Shown: piece after piece, positions 21,953-34,498 of the stretch | Numbering within the stretch: the first letter of the stretch is position 1 | How the letters are laid out: each line of letters opens with the position of its first letter | From: Epiperipatus broadwayi | Taxonomy: Eukaryota > Onychophora > Udeonychophora > Euonychophora > Peripatidae | Direction of reading: 5' to 3' | Assembly (NCBI GenBank): GCA_028023455.1 | Contig: JAQFVV010000111.1 | Span: forward strand, 2,549,909 to 2,613,908 | Length of the DNA: 64,000 bases | Notes under the pieces: model-generated | Told to the model about the DNA's origin: nothing | Databases searched by the model: none | The model's input: the letters and a program-made list of their open reading frames with translations, nothing else | Position numbers and translations under genes: made by a program

Positions 21953-22720
21953 TACCGGTCGGTTTCGTCTGTTCATATAACAAGATCTAGCATCTAGGCA
22001 AAAGTACCTCGAATCCAATCCTGTGCAAGATACATAGGTCAGGAACATTCATGAACTCTGCCCTATTTGCCTATTTTCCAGATCTACCAACTTATGAGCA
22101 ACAATTCCAATGATACTGATCTAATTTATCTCTACCCCGCCGGCATCACAAAGTCGTGACACAAAAAGACTCTTATTCGAACTTGGTTCATGTCTAGGAT
22201 ATTATAATTAGCGATTTTCAATCATCTAGTAAGTGAAACCTTGTTATATTACATCAAAATTATTTCTATTCAATGAATGAAACAATGACTTAGATATTTA
22301 GAAAGATATAACATTTATTAAATCAACTTGGAATAGATATGATTGCAAACGTTATTGGTGTTACAATGTAAATAAAATGGGTGTTTATCTCCCTTGGACA
22401 ACATTAACCTCCCTTACAATACTATACAATGAACATATTTAATCATCAATAACAAATAATTCATGGCTTTATTCTATTGCGGCTATTTATATGTCAATAA
22501 TTTATCGATGGACTGTGATACATAAGATTTTTAATAATAGCGCTAGACTACAGTTACATAAAGTTCTTTGAATCCACCATTAGTAAAACAATAGCACTCG
22601 TACCAATACGTAAGTTTATTCAGTTGGATGATAAGGGTAATTTTATTTAATTAATATTTGCATTTGCTATATAAGAACGTGTGTGGGAAGCTAATTTGGG
22701 AAATAATAATAATGGCAGAA
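21953..22720 (+). repeat. Dispersed repeat X, copy 1
   Basis: It begins TGTACCGGTC immediately after an (AT)n run. It matches 38148-38790 as a diverged copy: ACAAGA(T/C)CTAG, GCAAAAGT, TGTGCAA, CTATTTG and GAGCAAC appear in the same order, and near the end TAATTTGGGAA is shared. No coding frame. A start with TGTA could be an LTR end, but no matching CA end was found. Confidence 0.5.
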
Positions 22721-25119
22721 GTGTCGTATCTGAAAGTGTGAATGAAATATAAAAAAATGGCAATCCATTTAGTATAATCGTAACAGTACGGTTTAGGAGA
22801 ATTAATAGGCTTTTAAAAAGAACAAAATATGGGAGAGCGGTACGTGTATGATGGCAATGGAACGATCTATTCTAAGATCTAAGAAGATGCTTCAATTCAC
22901 CGTTAAGGAAAGCGACTCTCTGCAAACGTCGGCAGGGTCGGGTCATAAACAACGAAGAAGGCGCTTTATTGAATTGCCATAGGCTGGACTTTTGCCAGAG
23001 CGAACCCTATGCAATAATATCACGCGCTGAAGAAATCCAAAGAGGTTTGCCAAACCTTGTCCTTGGTATTGGAAGTAAAAATGAATGAAGCACAAAGGTA
23101 TATATATATAACGAAAGGCCGGTATACACGTAACGCTTGCATTAATATAAATATATTGATATTTAACTAAGTAATAAAGAATTATCGCCTATTTTTATTA
23201 ATAAAAACCCCTCGTACCGGTATGATTTGATTACTACGTGGATATGGAAAAATTACATTTAAGGCCACTATAATATAGCTCAGAGAACTAAAGGATTCCC
23301 CCCCCCTTATGTATTACTTTAAACTACACATAAACTTTCCACAACGGATAAATAATATAAATCTTTGGTTTTGAATGCTTTTATAAATAAATACTTTTCA
23401 TATTATTAAATATATATAAAGTCGGTGGTGGCTATTGATTTCAAGAAAGTAATATTAATTTAATTCATATAAATCTAATTGCAGATTTTAGAAGTTAGCG
23501 CTATTATTTAATTAACCAAAAAAAACATTGGTATCTACGAAAATAGATTTTTACTTATTTTTTTCTAAAATAACACTGGACAGTAATTATCAAATTCTGA
23601 TTTTAATTCCCCAGACTGGCAGGCACCCGCTATACTAAGAATAACAAGTTTTTTAAAATATACTAGATTAATTACCCTCTAAAAGTAAGGAGGGTTTTCT
23701 TTTATTAAAAGAGATAGCGTAAGCATTTGCGATTCTGGGGGGAAATTATCGACATATAATTTAGTATATGAAAGTATAAAATATAATAATGAAAATAAAG
23801 TATTGCCGCTTAGACGTGAAATTAAGAATTAACAATTATTCATGAGAGGTTTAATGTGGGAGAGATTACAGCTAAGTTATATATAGAGAGAACGAGTTAC
23901 AATTAACAAAAAGGTAAGAATTTTACAAATTGATTCATAACTAATATTAAATTTTACAAATAAAAGCTTTACAAAATGTTTAAAGAAATAGATAGGTGAG
24001 AGTTAAAATTATTCACGCTAACTTTAAGAGTCTAGCAGCATTTGAAATTGTTACCTCTGTACAAACTTGGCTGTTCTTTTGATGATTTCGGATTCCCTCG
24101 GAGAACTAGATCTAGTTTGTTAAGCAGTTATTCAGGCAGGTAGTAAGTTTATTATTTAACGAACAGGCATATAATTATAGTCTATGAGTTTCAGGATCCA
24201 TGGGCACAGATTTCAGGGAAAGCCATCTCGAATGGCGAGAAAGGCGATTTAGATTTACTCAGTACACATTGAAGTTAACGAACGCAAACTTTCTTGGTGA
24301 CTGCTCTCCTTGACTGTCCTTCTTACTCTCCTCAAAATAATTTGTAATTATCCCATGCCTTGGTATTTTTGGAATCCCTTTCTGATTGGTCATTGCAATC
24401 TAATTTCCTAAAGAATTCGTATACAAGCTTTTACCCATTGTGATGGAAGATGCCATTGTTAGATAAGTATTCAAACTTTAATTAATTTTGATAAAAGAAA
24501 ATGTTTGTAACAAAAGTAAATCAATTAAGTTTAGTTTCTACTTTTGATTTTAGAGAAACTTTTAATTAAAGTTATGTTAGAATATTATACAAGATTACGC
24601 TTCTCACCTTTAACTAATTTTGACTAATTACAATCGCATCTTCCATATTGGATTTAAAAGAAAAGTATAGTTTAATGGCAAAAAATAATTTAAAAACACA
24701 ATTTTATAAACTTACATGTAACGAACTTTTCCACTAAATATTTACTCAGTACCTTTGTCTCTACAATATCTAGTAGATATCTGAGCTGCAATTAACAAAC
24801 AATTATTATAACTTTTATAAAACAAATTAATACAGAAATTATAATATATTTTGATATTATAAGTCCGTTATAATTAATCCCCCATTCCCTATTGCGTATA
24901 CGAATTTTTAAATGCTATATTTATTAATTTTATTTTGCATGTTTAAATTCAGATATTTCTGCCAATATCTTCGTTAATACATATGTTAGTTAATAATACT
25001 CAAACTAAAAGATACAAACAAATGTGTTAGTGAGTGGAATATATATGCAAGAATAGGGTTTGAATTTAGGTTGGTAGCGGAAGATTGGAAGTGGGCTGTG
25101 AAGCGCAATCTGAATCTCA
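22721..25119. other. Unexplained moderate-G+C tract
   Basis: About 2.4 kb with patches of normal base composition (22830-23100, 24040-24460) unlike the surrounding A+T-rich DNA. The longest sensible frame near 22850-22985 is only 44 codons. No transposon motifs, inverted ends or recognisable protein were found. It might be the body of repeat X, old LTR-element sequence, or host regulatory DNA. Confidence 0.35.
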
Positions 25120-25127
25120 GATTCCGC

Positions 25128-25190
25128 TTCAATATATATATATATATATTGTTAGTTTATATATATATATATATATTGTGGTTATATATA
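25128..25190. repeat. (AT)n microsatellites
   Basis: Three short (AT)n tracts separated by TTGTTAGTT and TGTGGTT spacers. Confidence 0.85.
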
Positions 25191-25354
25191 TTGTAACATT
25201 TATTTATATACGTTGCAAATATATTGGCATTTGATAAAAGCTAAAAAAATAAAAGTAGATTTAGATTTTTTTTGTGACTAATTTTTTTTTAAAAAAATAA
25301 TGTACAATGAAAGTTAAATTATTCTTTCGTTTTTTTTTTTATGTAAGTATAAAT

Positions 25355-26065
25355 AAAAGTAGAATTGGAGAGAACAAAAGAATTCCAAAAGTAAAATAAA
25401 AAAGATAAGAGAAAGTAAAAATATTTTGGCTAATTAAAGATGGCCGAAAAACTTGATAAGAAAAGATAACTTTATAACGTAAATTTTATAAAGAATCTAC
25501 AAGATTATGAACCAAAAATGCCATGATAATAGCATGCGCAGAAGTCTGAAAACTGGACCTCTGGTATAAAAAGGAGGGATTCGGTTGGAAGAACATCTTG
25601 TTCATTGGTTTCTCTAGTTGGTCTTGGATAACAATAATATATCCAAGATCACTCTACACTGAAGTAATTCGGCATGTCGGAGTGAACCGGAGCTTCTGAA
25701 GACATTGTGCCTGAAGATGTATACCAGAAAAGCTTTCATGACCAACTAGGAGAATGGACCACAAGATCAACTAATAATCAAAGGCCGTGAGCTCATTTTA
25801 ATCCCGAAAAACTATGCCTAGTTATCTACAACCATCGTGAATTCACTAAAACTTACCGGTAAGTTATGCTTCATTATCCTGATTGTGACAAAGTTAACCA
25901 TGTTAAAAACTACTCGTAAAAATAAGCTTATAATAGGATCCCGATAGAGACTTTAATTTAATTGATCAAGAGACTCTTATTTAACCAAGAACTTTGTAAT
26001 TAATTATTCAGCAGTTATTTTTTTATTATTAATGTTTCACGGCAGAATTAAGTGTGTTCTCTCCA
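25355..26065 (+). other. Tract with TATA box and short inverted ends; possible promoter-bearing element
   Basis: AATTGGAGAGAACA near 25358 and its complement TGTTCTCTCCAATT near 26055 bound a 700-base tract. Inside is TATAAAAA at 25565-25572, followed by about 300 bases of higher G+C and a palindromic ACTTACCGGTAAGT at about 25855 that contains a good splice-donor consensus. The layout suggests a polymerase II promoter and first exon, either of a host gene or of a retroelement terminal repeat. No open reading frame of note follows. Confidence 0.35.
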
Positions 26066-26636
26066 ATTTATTTGATAAATAATTTACTTCAAACATTTTT
26101 TTTATCTATTAGAATAAAAAATATTTCTAACATCAATTTTCATTTGTGCATTATTAATAATAGTTAATATTTTTTTTTATTAATTTATTATTAGTTTAAT
26201 AAGATTTAACACATAATTTACCTTTGCCAATATGTTTGAATAAGCCCAGGAATAATAATCTTAAAAAAATAATTCTCATTACTGTATGATGCAATACCGA
26301 TTAGTTTAAAAGTATTTTCTTTTTTTTATTTGCGAGATGTTATGTGATGGTTTCAGTGAGTTCTTGTAGAACTCTGGCGCCTATCAAATAAATTAAAAGC
26401 TGATCTCGTCGATAGCATAATTCTCAAAAATTACTAGGCTGAGTTAATCAGGAAATATAGCTATGTTTTTAGAATAGAAATATAACTTTCTTCTTTTCTG
26501 ACATAGCTTGATCAACTCGCGCGCAGTTTATATTAGCATGTAAAGGCCTAGCAAAACGGAAAACATTATAATATATATTCATTTTTTTCTTCTACCATAT
26601 CACAGCCATCTACCAACACAAAAACTGACTTTATAT

Positions 26637-26638
<2 letters not shown>

Positions 26639-26667
<29 letters not shown>

Positions 26668-26672
26668 ATCTC
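26639..26672. repeat. Compound (TC)n(AC)n microsatellite
   Basis: A TC run passes directly into an AC run. Confidence 0.9.
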
Positions 26673-26720
26673 TCTGTCTTTTTTCATTATTCAAGTATTT
26701 CATGAACAACGTTGACATTT

Positions 26721-26917
26721 TAGTATATAGGGTATATGAGCACAGATTTTCACATGACTCACCACTCTCCACTCTATCTAATAACACTGATAAACTTAAA
26801 CACATATTGGTTATTATTTATCTTTTCAACATATGTGTTTAAGTTTATCAGTGTTATTAGATAGAATGGAGAGTGGTGGGTCACGTGAAAGTCTGTGCTC
26901 ATATATCCTATATATTA
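26721..26917. mobile_element. Palindromic snapback element B1
   Basis: Two ~85-base arms (26721-26810 and 26830-26917) are inverted copies around a ~20-base centre. Both contain GAGCACAGA, CCACTCTCCA and AACACTGATAAACTTAAACA. The outer arm sequence matches one end of B2 (36820-36894). B1 seems to be a deletion form that kept only the arms. Confidence 0.85.
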
Positions 26918-27790
26918 CATATATATAGACACAGGTATATAATAAGCCTGTGTTTCAGTTATTACATTGACATTTTAGGTGAACTAGAGATACACCATTC
27001 TCGTGCAAGTTAGGAATTGGTTTGTTTGACCATAATCTCCTTTACTAAAAGATCTTTGAAATCAATAAACTGTTTTAGTCATTCACATAATCTACATACA
27101 TCTGAAAGATTTTTATTAATTTGGCTTTTTGAATGACGCTAAAGTATTTCTGATATCATACAAAAATGGAGAATGATTCACAGATAAACAAGCAAAAAAA
27201 AATTGTTTCATTAATTTCAGAATGTTATTTTGATATATATATATATTGTAACAGTTAACCCTATAATTTCACTTATAAATTTTTTTTTAACGTTTTACCT
27301 AATTAATATATATATATAAAAGATCGTGGAGAGATTATATTTTTTAACCAGAGTTTGAGGCTTTTCTGAATATTAAATTATAATTAATGAATGCTGGTAA
27401 AAATGTATTTATACAATTTTCCAACAGATAATTAATTATTTAGCATATACATATATTCCATCATTATCGCATAAGAATTAAAGCACAAATCTAACTTTTA
27501 TATGCTTAGCTTCTAAAAGTCTTGCTGATATCTTATTTAATGATTAATAACATTCATTTTCTCACCAAGAGATATTATTTCTCAACAGTTGTTCTACAAA
27601 TGTTATCATTAACCCTTACTTGAGCATTGCTAATTTCCTGCGGTACGTAATGACGATTGCTGTCTAAAAAAATCATTACCATTTATTAAATATCAAATTA
27701 TTAGATTGAAGATTATTATATTACTTTTAATCCCGATATCCTGAGCAATCAATCATATAATAATTATTTTTATTTAGAAATCATCACTAA
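26918..27790. other. A+T-rich stretch without a recognised gene
   Basis: Short TA runs at 27233 and 27306. No coding sequence or repeat recognised. Confidence 0.45.
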
Positions 27791-27930
27791 TTTTTTGCTT
27801 ATTGTCAAGCGTTGTTAGCCGAGAGGTCATTGCAGCCGCCTTGCAAGCAAGTAGTTGGTTGCAGACGGTTGTGGGTTCGCCTCCCAGCCGATGCTATGAC
27901 ATATGGAGAACAATTTTTTTTTTGCTTATT
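27791..27930 (+). mobile_element. tRNA-derived SINE, copy 2
   Basis: The body 27804-27917 reads GTTAGCCGAGAGGTCA (A-box region), GCAAGCAAG, GGGTTCGCCTCC (B box) and ATGCTATGACATATGG. It is flanked by identical 13-mers TTTTTTGCTTATT at 27791-27803 and 27918-27930. A 63-codon open frame crosses it but is incidental. It is the best-preserved copy, together with the one at 36145. Confidence 0.92.
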
Positions 27931-28384
27931 AACATTTACATGAAAAATGTAAACAATGAGCTAGACAGAAATGAAAAGCTCTTCTCTAGTTAAAGAAAAA
28001 GAATGTCAAATCAGCATTACTCATTCTGAAAGTTAATAATACTTTAAAAAAAAAAAAGAAATCAAAGAAAAAAGAAAGACCATCATACCTACCTTAATAC
28101 ATTGTAGGATTTAAATCTAAATAGAATTTAATATTTTTAAAGTATCCGAACTTTTATCCAAGTCTATTTTGTTAATTAAACAACTTCTTTCTACTCTATT
28201 TAGCTAGGTAGATAAATTAATTACCAAAATATGCATGTTTAGCTAATAATAAAGCCTCCAAGATAATTTTTCTTGGTAATATAAGTATTAATTCTATAAC
28301 CTTAAAATAAAACTAATTTATGATACAGTGCATCACTCAGTACTAATGATTCTAAGCCAATAAACATCACATGACCACCACTTC

Positions 28385-28695
28385 TTATGTTTGTGTATAA
28401 CTGTATAAGCTAATGGGCTTGGATTGAAAACATTAAGGTGTTTTCAGTTTAAGACTCATAGTTTTGTAGTTAAGTAGAGATAAAAGGTGGCTGCTGGAGG
28501 GTTGCATTAGATCCTAAGATCTAGGTGCAGTGCTTTCAGATCCAAGGTTCCTCACTGACGAAGGCCACAAGCCAGAAACTAGTCTGGGGATATTGGATGA
28601 GTAGGCAATAGTTGGGGATTTTATGCACAAGCTTTCTGGCATCCATTGATTACTCTAGCTTGCTGTGTGTGGCAATACATATAGTGAGTTTTGTC
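28385..28695 (+). mobile_element. Inverted-arm repeat family C, copy 2 (left arm missing)
   Basis: The interior from TAAGCTAATGGGCTTGG through AGATCCTAAGATCTAGGTGC matches copy 1 (18122-18585) in opposite orientation. The right arm (28618-28695) ends GTGAGTTTTGTC. The left arm is not recognisable. Carries the best hammerhead-like motif of the window (28540-28598). Confidence 0.7.
28540..28598 (+). ncRNA. Hammerhead-ribozyme-like motif, best copy
   Basis: All type I core blocks are in order: CTGACGA (28555-28561), stem II GGC/GCC with loop CACAA (28563-28573), GAAAC (28575-28579), a two-base TA, and the cleavage triplet GTC (28582-28584). Helix I pairs CCTCA (28550-28554) with TGGGG (28585-28589, one G-T pair). 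After an internal loop (GGTT against ATA), ATCCAA (28540-28545) pairs with TTGGAT (28593-28598). ACTAGT around helix III is self-complementary, which suits the dimeric form described for short-stem-III hammerheads in Penelope-like elements. An A-A opposition at the base of stem II argues against full activity. Confidence 0.45.
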
Positions 28696-29899
28696 TGTTT
28701 TTACTAATGATTCTCAGAAATGGAGTCACACAACCATGTATATTGAATTCACCTTTAAAGCAAACAAAAAACTTATCAATTTTCTAACTGGTATTTCTAG
28801 TGCTTTATTTATGGTGTCCACTTCATGTGATACTCCTCTTGTTTGTTTTTCTAAAATATAATTTAATTAAGAAATCGTATATACAACAAAAGAGATAAGA
28901 AAAAAATATTTACAGCTAGAAAAACTTATTGCTATATAATATCAGAGTCCATTAGAAACTGTTAATAGATATTTTAGTAGCAAAGTATTCGCCTTGACTA
29001 CAGGTATGCATCATTTAACATGTTTTGCATATAGGCTTGGGTGTATCTATTATGCCAAAAAATTTGCATATTTTGAAAATATAGTTCATTAATAAAACCA
29101 CACATGTCAAATTTATTTAAATGATGCTGTTTTTGAGTAAAGTCTGCCCTGCCAAATTTCAAAGTAGACTTTTATGTCATTTTTGAAAACTAGTGTGCAC
29201 TCGTTAACATCTGTTTGTGGATGTAAAATTGTAAAGATTAAGAAACATTTTTGAGATCAAAGAGAAAAAGTGCATTGTGTAATGACCACATGGGGACATG
29301 CAATGGCATTGGTGAAATCAAAAAAATTGAATTGTTTTGATAATACTTAATAATAATTGAGTTTATAAAAGGATTAATCATAAGAAGTGATAGAGCTAGA
29401 GCCATTATCCATGATAGTTGAACTCAAGATTTTGCCATTTTATTAATCCATGCTGATCATTGGTGTATGGCTGTATGTGATTTAGTCCAGTAATAGGTTA
29501 ATTTCCACCTGAGAAAAGTAACAAAAAATTATTGCATAATTGAAATAAAACTACTATGTTCAAGCTGCCTCTTGGTACTTCAAAGTCACATGATCATTTA
29601 AACAATAATCATATAATCATATGATTACATTTCTTGAACAACAATATCTGTGTACTCTTAGATTTTGAAGTTATATATCTTGCTCAGATAATGTCAAAGT
29701 TCATTTCATTTTTTGTGTAGCTGACATATTGGATACAGATTATATCTGAATTGATTAACTCTAAAATCTTTATCAGCATCATAAAGAAATGAAGATTAAA
29801 CAATAAGTTTTAAGTAAGATAGTGTTTTTAATGGTGCAGTTTTTAGTTGGTGTTTGAAATATTTAATTGTTTTTATAATACGCAATAATTTATTACCGA
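28696..29899. other. A+T-rich stretch without a recognised gene
   Basis: No coding sequence, repeat or motif recognised. Confidence 0.45.
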
Positions 29900-30001
29900 G
29901 GCAAAACTCTTCATACAGTAGTGCCACCCAGTAAAATCCAGAGTAATCAATGGATGCAAGAAAGTTTGTGCACTGGATAACATTACTGTATGGAGAGTGC
30001 C
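29900..30001 (+). mobile_element. Repeat family C, copy 4 (internally deleted)
   Basis: It starts GGCAAAACTCTTCATACAG and reads GTGCCACCCAGT, AGAGTAATCAATGGATGC, then jumps to ATTACTGTATGGAGAGTGCC. Only the left arm and the tip of the right arm remain. The ~45 bases after it still match those after copy 1. Confidence 0.65.
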
Positions 30002-31418
30002 CTTGTTATGACAGATTGTGTATGCATAGGAAATAGTGATCATGTGATGTTTAGTGGTTCAATAATTTATTATATTATTTGGAACCAGATCAACTATAAC
30101 ATTGAATTAAAATGCTCAACATTGGTAGCAATAATTAAAAAGATAAGCATAAATGTCTTGGTATTTATAAATATACCAAAAAGTGTAGAACAACAAAGAT
30201 GTGGTGCATCAGTATTGATGGGTAGATAGTGTGATATATTTTGCACCCTAAATAAATTTACTTAACATCTTATGATTAGTATTTGAGAGTGTATGTGTGT
30301 AAAATTTATTCCAAGTATTATATCAGTTAACCAATAAGAATAATATAGTTTGTTTTGATTCTTATTCGAATGTATGACAAATAATATATTTAAAAAAAAA
30401 TTGTTTTAATTTGATAACTAATGAGTGCATTAAAAAGCAAAAAAAATGTTCTATTTTGAATACAATTTTGGTTGTTATATGTAAGACATGAACATCCAAG
30501 CTTTAAATAAAATAATGAAAACATTCATAAATTAATTAATTCAATCAATACATTTTGTGATTAAACTAAATACTTTATTATTGATTGAATTAATTTATGG
30601 ATGTTGCTGTGTTGTTGTGTTAAAGTTATATATAATAATTAGAATTATGAAATAGAAAGAATATTTTTTTGCCTTAGAAATTTTTCAACTGAATTTTTGT
30701 TAAAAAGTTTACCCTTATGTTTCTCCACTTTTTAAAAATCCTTTACTATGAACAGGAATACCTATTCTTATTCATATTTTTAAAAATAAAAATTTAAAAA
30801 ATGTCACTGTATTTCCAATAGTTGAAATGTATTTTCTTTCATTTCCCATTCTTAATTTCCCAAGTATTAAACAAACAATGTTCTTCTATTAAAAATGTAG
30901 CTAAAATTCCTATGTTAGTTAAATTAAAGAGAATGCCAACTATTAAGGATCACTCAAAAATTGCTGAATTGATTTGAACATGGTTTGAAATGTGTGCTAC
31001 CAACTTTATTAGTGATATATTGCACTGTCATTGATACTGAACATATAAAATTTGAAAAAAAAAATCTAATTGATAAAAGATTAAAAATTGGTTACAAAAT
31101 TTGCCCCAAACAAACCCAAAAGAGAAGTTAATAAATAAAAATAAAATTGTCTTCCTATGATCATGTGAATCATCAACTTATCAAACTGATGTCTTATTTT
31201 TATTTTACTCATTGGAATATCCAAGGAGAATATCAAAACAGTTTTGAAAAATATGGCATTCTTTTACCATTGATGATCTCTTTGGTTAGAATTGCTTAAA
31301 TAGCTGGATTGAAAGACATATGGATCTCTAACAATTTTAGATTTTTTACTCAATAGTTATACATTTATTAAATAAAGTGCTGGGCTTGTCCTGGTATTTT
31401 TAATTTAATGCTTAAAAA
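30002..31418. other. A+T-rich stretch with one small hairpin
   Basis: A hairpin pairs 30520-30550 with 30579-30605 (CATAAATTAATT and CAATCAATA blocks). No coding sequence recognised. Confidence 0.5.
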
Positions 31419-31471
31419 TCCTAGCACTTCACTGATGACACCAGAAGCAGAAACTGGTCTGGGATTGAGGA
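31419..31471 (+). ncRNA. Hammerhead-like core, degenerate
   Basis: CTGATGA (31432-31438), GAAAC (31450-31454), TG and GTC (31457-31459) are spaced as in the family C motif. Helix I partly pairs: CTTCA with TGGGA with two G-T pairs and one mismatch, and an outer TCCT with AGGA. Stem II is poor. It lies outside any recognised family C copy. Confidence 0.25.
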
Positions 31472-32390
31472 CATTCTCAAAGCTTGTTAAAAGCTTATTT
31501 TGCAAACTCTATATATAACATTTGTAAATACAAGCTTATTAAATTAAATCATGTGACATCTGACTTGATTTTTTTTATCAATTAGATCTTATGTGTATAT
31601 ATCGATTGTTTATGATCTATTCATTATATATATTTTTAATCATATAATTGATATGTATTTATTAATAAATTTGAATTTAACTTAAATCAAATAAACTTGT
31701 TTGATTATTGTCCTGTTGTGCAAATGAATTTATTGCCTAATAACATTCGAGTGAGACTCAACTCTTTGAAAGCTATGCTTTTTTTTTTTTTTTTTAAAAA
31801 AAAAACACCATAATATAGTTTTATTCCAACGAAGCTATATATATATAACTTTTTCCTGGAGATTAGATCTATAAATGTTTGGTTTTAAAAGATTTGATTC
31901 TGTGCAGAGAATTAAAAATAAATTTTAAGTGAAACTGTAGAACCGTTATATTCTGTAAAGAATAGTTTAAAAGTGAAAAAAAAAAAAAAAGACCAAGAAA
32001 ACAAATTGGGCCATATTGATAAAAAAATATAATTAGAAGCAAATACTCGCTAAAGTTTTTAAATTAATATCTCTTAGAAGTCCCTAATAATATTTTAAAT
32101 AGATCAATTTATTTATTTTTTCTCCTCTATTCTAGTGACATCTTTTGTAAGCTTAGATAATTAGTGGTTATCAGATGATAATACAATTTAATCACCCAAA
32201 ATAAACTAGTTTCTGGCTATTATTAAAGAACTTGAGATTCAAAACTAAAAAAATTGCAAAGACATCTACAACTTTTTGCATCAAGTTTTTAGTTTCAAAT
32301 TAAAAAAAAAAACCTACAAGGTTTTTGAACTCAAAGCAAATTGCTTTTATAGTTCTATATATATGACAAAAAGTCCATAACTACACATAA
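31472..32390. other. A+T-rich stretch without a recognised gene
   Basis: Contains an AAGCTTGTTAAAAGCTT repeat near 31480 and T/A homopolymers at 31782-31805. Nothing else is seen. Confidence 0.45.
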
Positions 32391-32575
32391 CTGAAACGCA
32401 CAATCGATGTCATTCTAGAATAAAAAGGAAATGTTAGTTCTATTTAATTATAGGCACTTTTTTTTCTAGGCTAAGAATATTAATACCAATTTAACGTCAT
32501 TTGACTCTCAAAGTTTTATATAAGAATAAGAACATTTCCTTTTTATTCTAGAATGACATAGATTGTGAGTTTCAG
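32391..32575. mobile_element. Small palindromic element
   Basis: Arms of about 45 bases: CTGAAACGCACAATCGATG onward at 32391-32436, with the complementary ...GAGTTTCAG ending at 32575. Both contain ATTCTAGAATAAAAAGGAAA. The centre is about 95 bases. Confidence 0.8.
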
Positions 32576-33887
32576 AATTCAGCAAAATAAATATCTTGAA
32601 TTTTTAAAAAGACTTTAAATTAATTTTAAATTATAAAGATATATTTCTCAAATTTGTTTATGTGTTAGAATATCTAGAGTTATCTTGTTCAGTGAAAGTT
32701 GTCACAAGAAAAAAAGTATAATAAAAAAAAAAATAGGTAGTATATGAAATTTATGATTAGAATTTAGTATAAGTGTGTGTTATAGATTCTTTTTGCTATG
32801 GAAACCATTTGTTAATATTTAAAATTAATTATTAATTAGTTATAGTTAAGTCATAATACATGATATTTTTATATATTTTATTGGTCTATTAATTTAATCC
32901 TATGCTTCTATAATTAAAAATATCTAAACCATATAATTAAGATATTTTATAAATATTACTCTTCTTATTTATCCGCATAGGTGCTCTCACGATTTGTATA
33001 AAAATTACATTGTATATTCAAATATACTTGTGGCACTGCTACTTGTATAACTTATTGATCAATTGAGTTAAACCCCTGATGAAATGCCACCAGTACTTAG
33101 TAGTATCAAGTCAATTAAAGCCTTTCCTTAAAAAAAATTTTGTAAATTGTGTTAATGTTTTGCTCTTGTATTAAATAGCTAAGTTTATAAGACAGATATC
33201 TAGAGGAAATGCATTTTATTATTATTAAATAAAGATGCAATAAAACATTCTTTCATTTTATTTATTATTTATAATTAAGTCTTTTGAATAGATATTAAAA
33301 ACTTTTTCCAATAAAGTGTTTTGTTTTACATCATGTCAAGATACACCACACATTTAGTTAGTAATAAAATAGGAATCTTTTCCCAATAATTAAAAACATT
33401 TAAAGAATATTTATAATCATCATGGAGAACTTGTTATTATTGTTATTTCATTCATTTAAATATTATTATTATTTATTGTTAATAAAATAATTATATTTTG
33501 TTAATTATCTGGTCTTTGTCTTCAATTAGTTAATCCTCATTTATTAATTTTATATGGTCACATGATTTTATAATTATTATACATTATTTAAAGGTATACT
33601 GCTCATTATTTTTATATACTTACACCATCTTTTCTTTAATATTTAGTTGCTTAATATATGAATTAAATACAATAAAATGCCATTTGCTATTTAATCATAT
33701 CAATAATAATAATTTATAATAAGATTTAACATTTTAAATAATATTATTTAGTTATATGTTAATATTATAACCCTGAGATAACACAAATTTTTATAATATA
33801 AAAGCTTAAAGCAAACTCACTAGCTCAAATATAAAAATGTTATAGGATTTATTTATTCTTGTAAATTCACAGTTATACTTTAAATTA
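32576..33887. other. A+T-rich stretch without a recognised gene
   Basis: Extremely A+T-rich with short TTATT and AATAAT patches. No coding sequence or repeat recognised. Confidence 0.5.
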
Positions 33888-34172
33888 TAAAAATACGATA
33901 GTAGGGACCTCTATAGGTCTTAAACCACAAGCTTACTCTTTGGAAGAAGAGAGGGGAACCTTCTTCATTTCAACCTACTTTCTATTTAAATAGGTGAAGC
34001 TGAAGCGGTTCGATCTGAGAGTGTGAAGCTATTCAATATTTCACTAATTAAGTCCACATTCACCTATTTAAATAGAAAGTAGGTTGAAGTAAAGAAGGGT
34101 TCCCCTCTAGATTAAGCTTGTGGTTTAAGACCTGTAGAGGTCCCTACTATCGCATTTTTATACGCATGTGCT
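33888..34172. mobile_element. Palindromic snapback element A5
   Basis: Arms 33888-33993 and 34058-34160 pair closely, sharing GTAGGGACCTCTA, TAAACCACAAGCTTA and CTATTTAAATAG blocks. Beyond the right arm comes TACGCATGTGCTTGAGG, containing the box shared with A1, A2, A3 and A7. A half copy of the same subtype lies at 62246-62341. Confidence 0.85.
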
Positions 34173-34498
34173 TGAGGCTACAACCTTAATGAATATTACT
34201 TATGTAATCAATGTGCGTTTAAATAGATTTATAACTACAACTTTAAATTATAGTAGAACCCTGCAATATTATTGTCATTAGTTATAAATATACATATGGA
34301 TAGTGCTTCCTTAAAATAAATATTTGTTTATTATAGAGAGTCTTATAAAGTGTCCATACTAGTGTTTAAAAGGTTAAGCTTAACCTTATTCGATCAGTAA
34401 TTGATCAGAATCATTTTAGTACTCATTCTTCATTCAGCTACAATATATGTATATATTAAATATTGAATATATAATGAGAATTTCTATATATTTATCTG

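Noticed and set aside
22847-22984. 44-codon frame in the G+C-richer tract
   Set aside because: Too short, no recognisable motif, and no evidence of conservation within the window.
27804-27900. Genuine tRNA gene
   Set aside because: A- and B-box-like sequences are present, but the acceptor stem does not close, the same sequence recurs five times with target duplications, and a SINE explains it.
27802-27993. 63-codon open frame on the plus strand
   Set aside because: It is read through the SINE copy at 27804-27917 and its target duplication. The matching frame is not open in the other SINE copies.
30520-30605. microRNA precursor
   Set aside because: The hairpin is built of simple AATTAATT-type words. 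Without small-RNA data or conservation it is not distinguishable from chance pairing in A+T-rich DNA.
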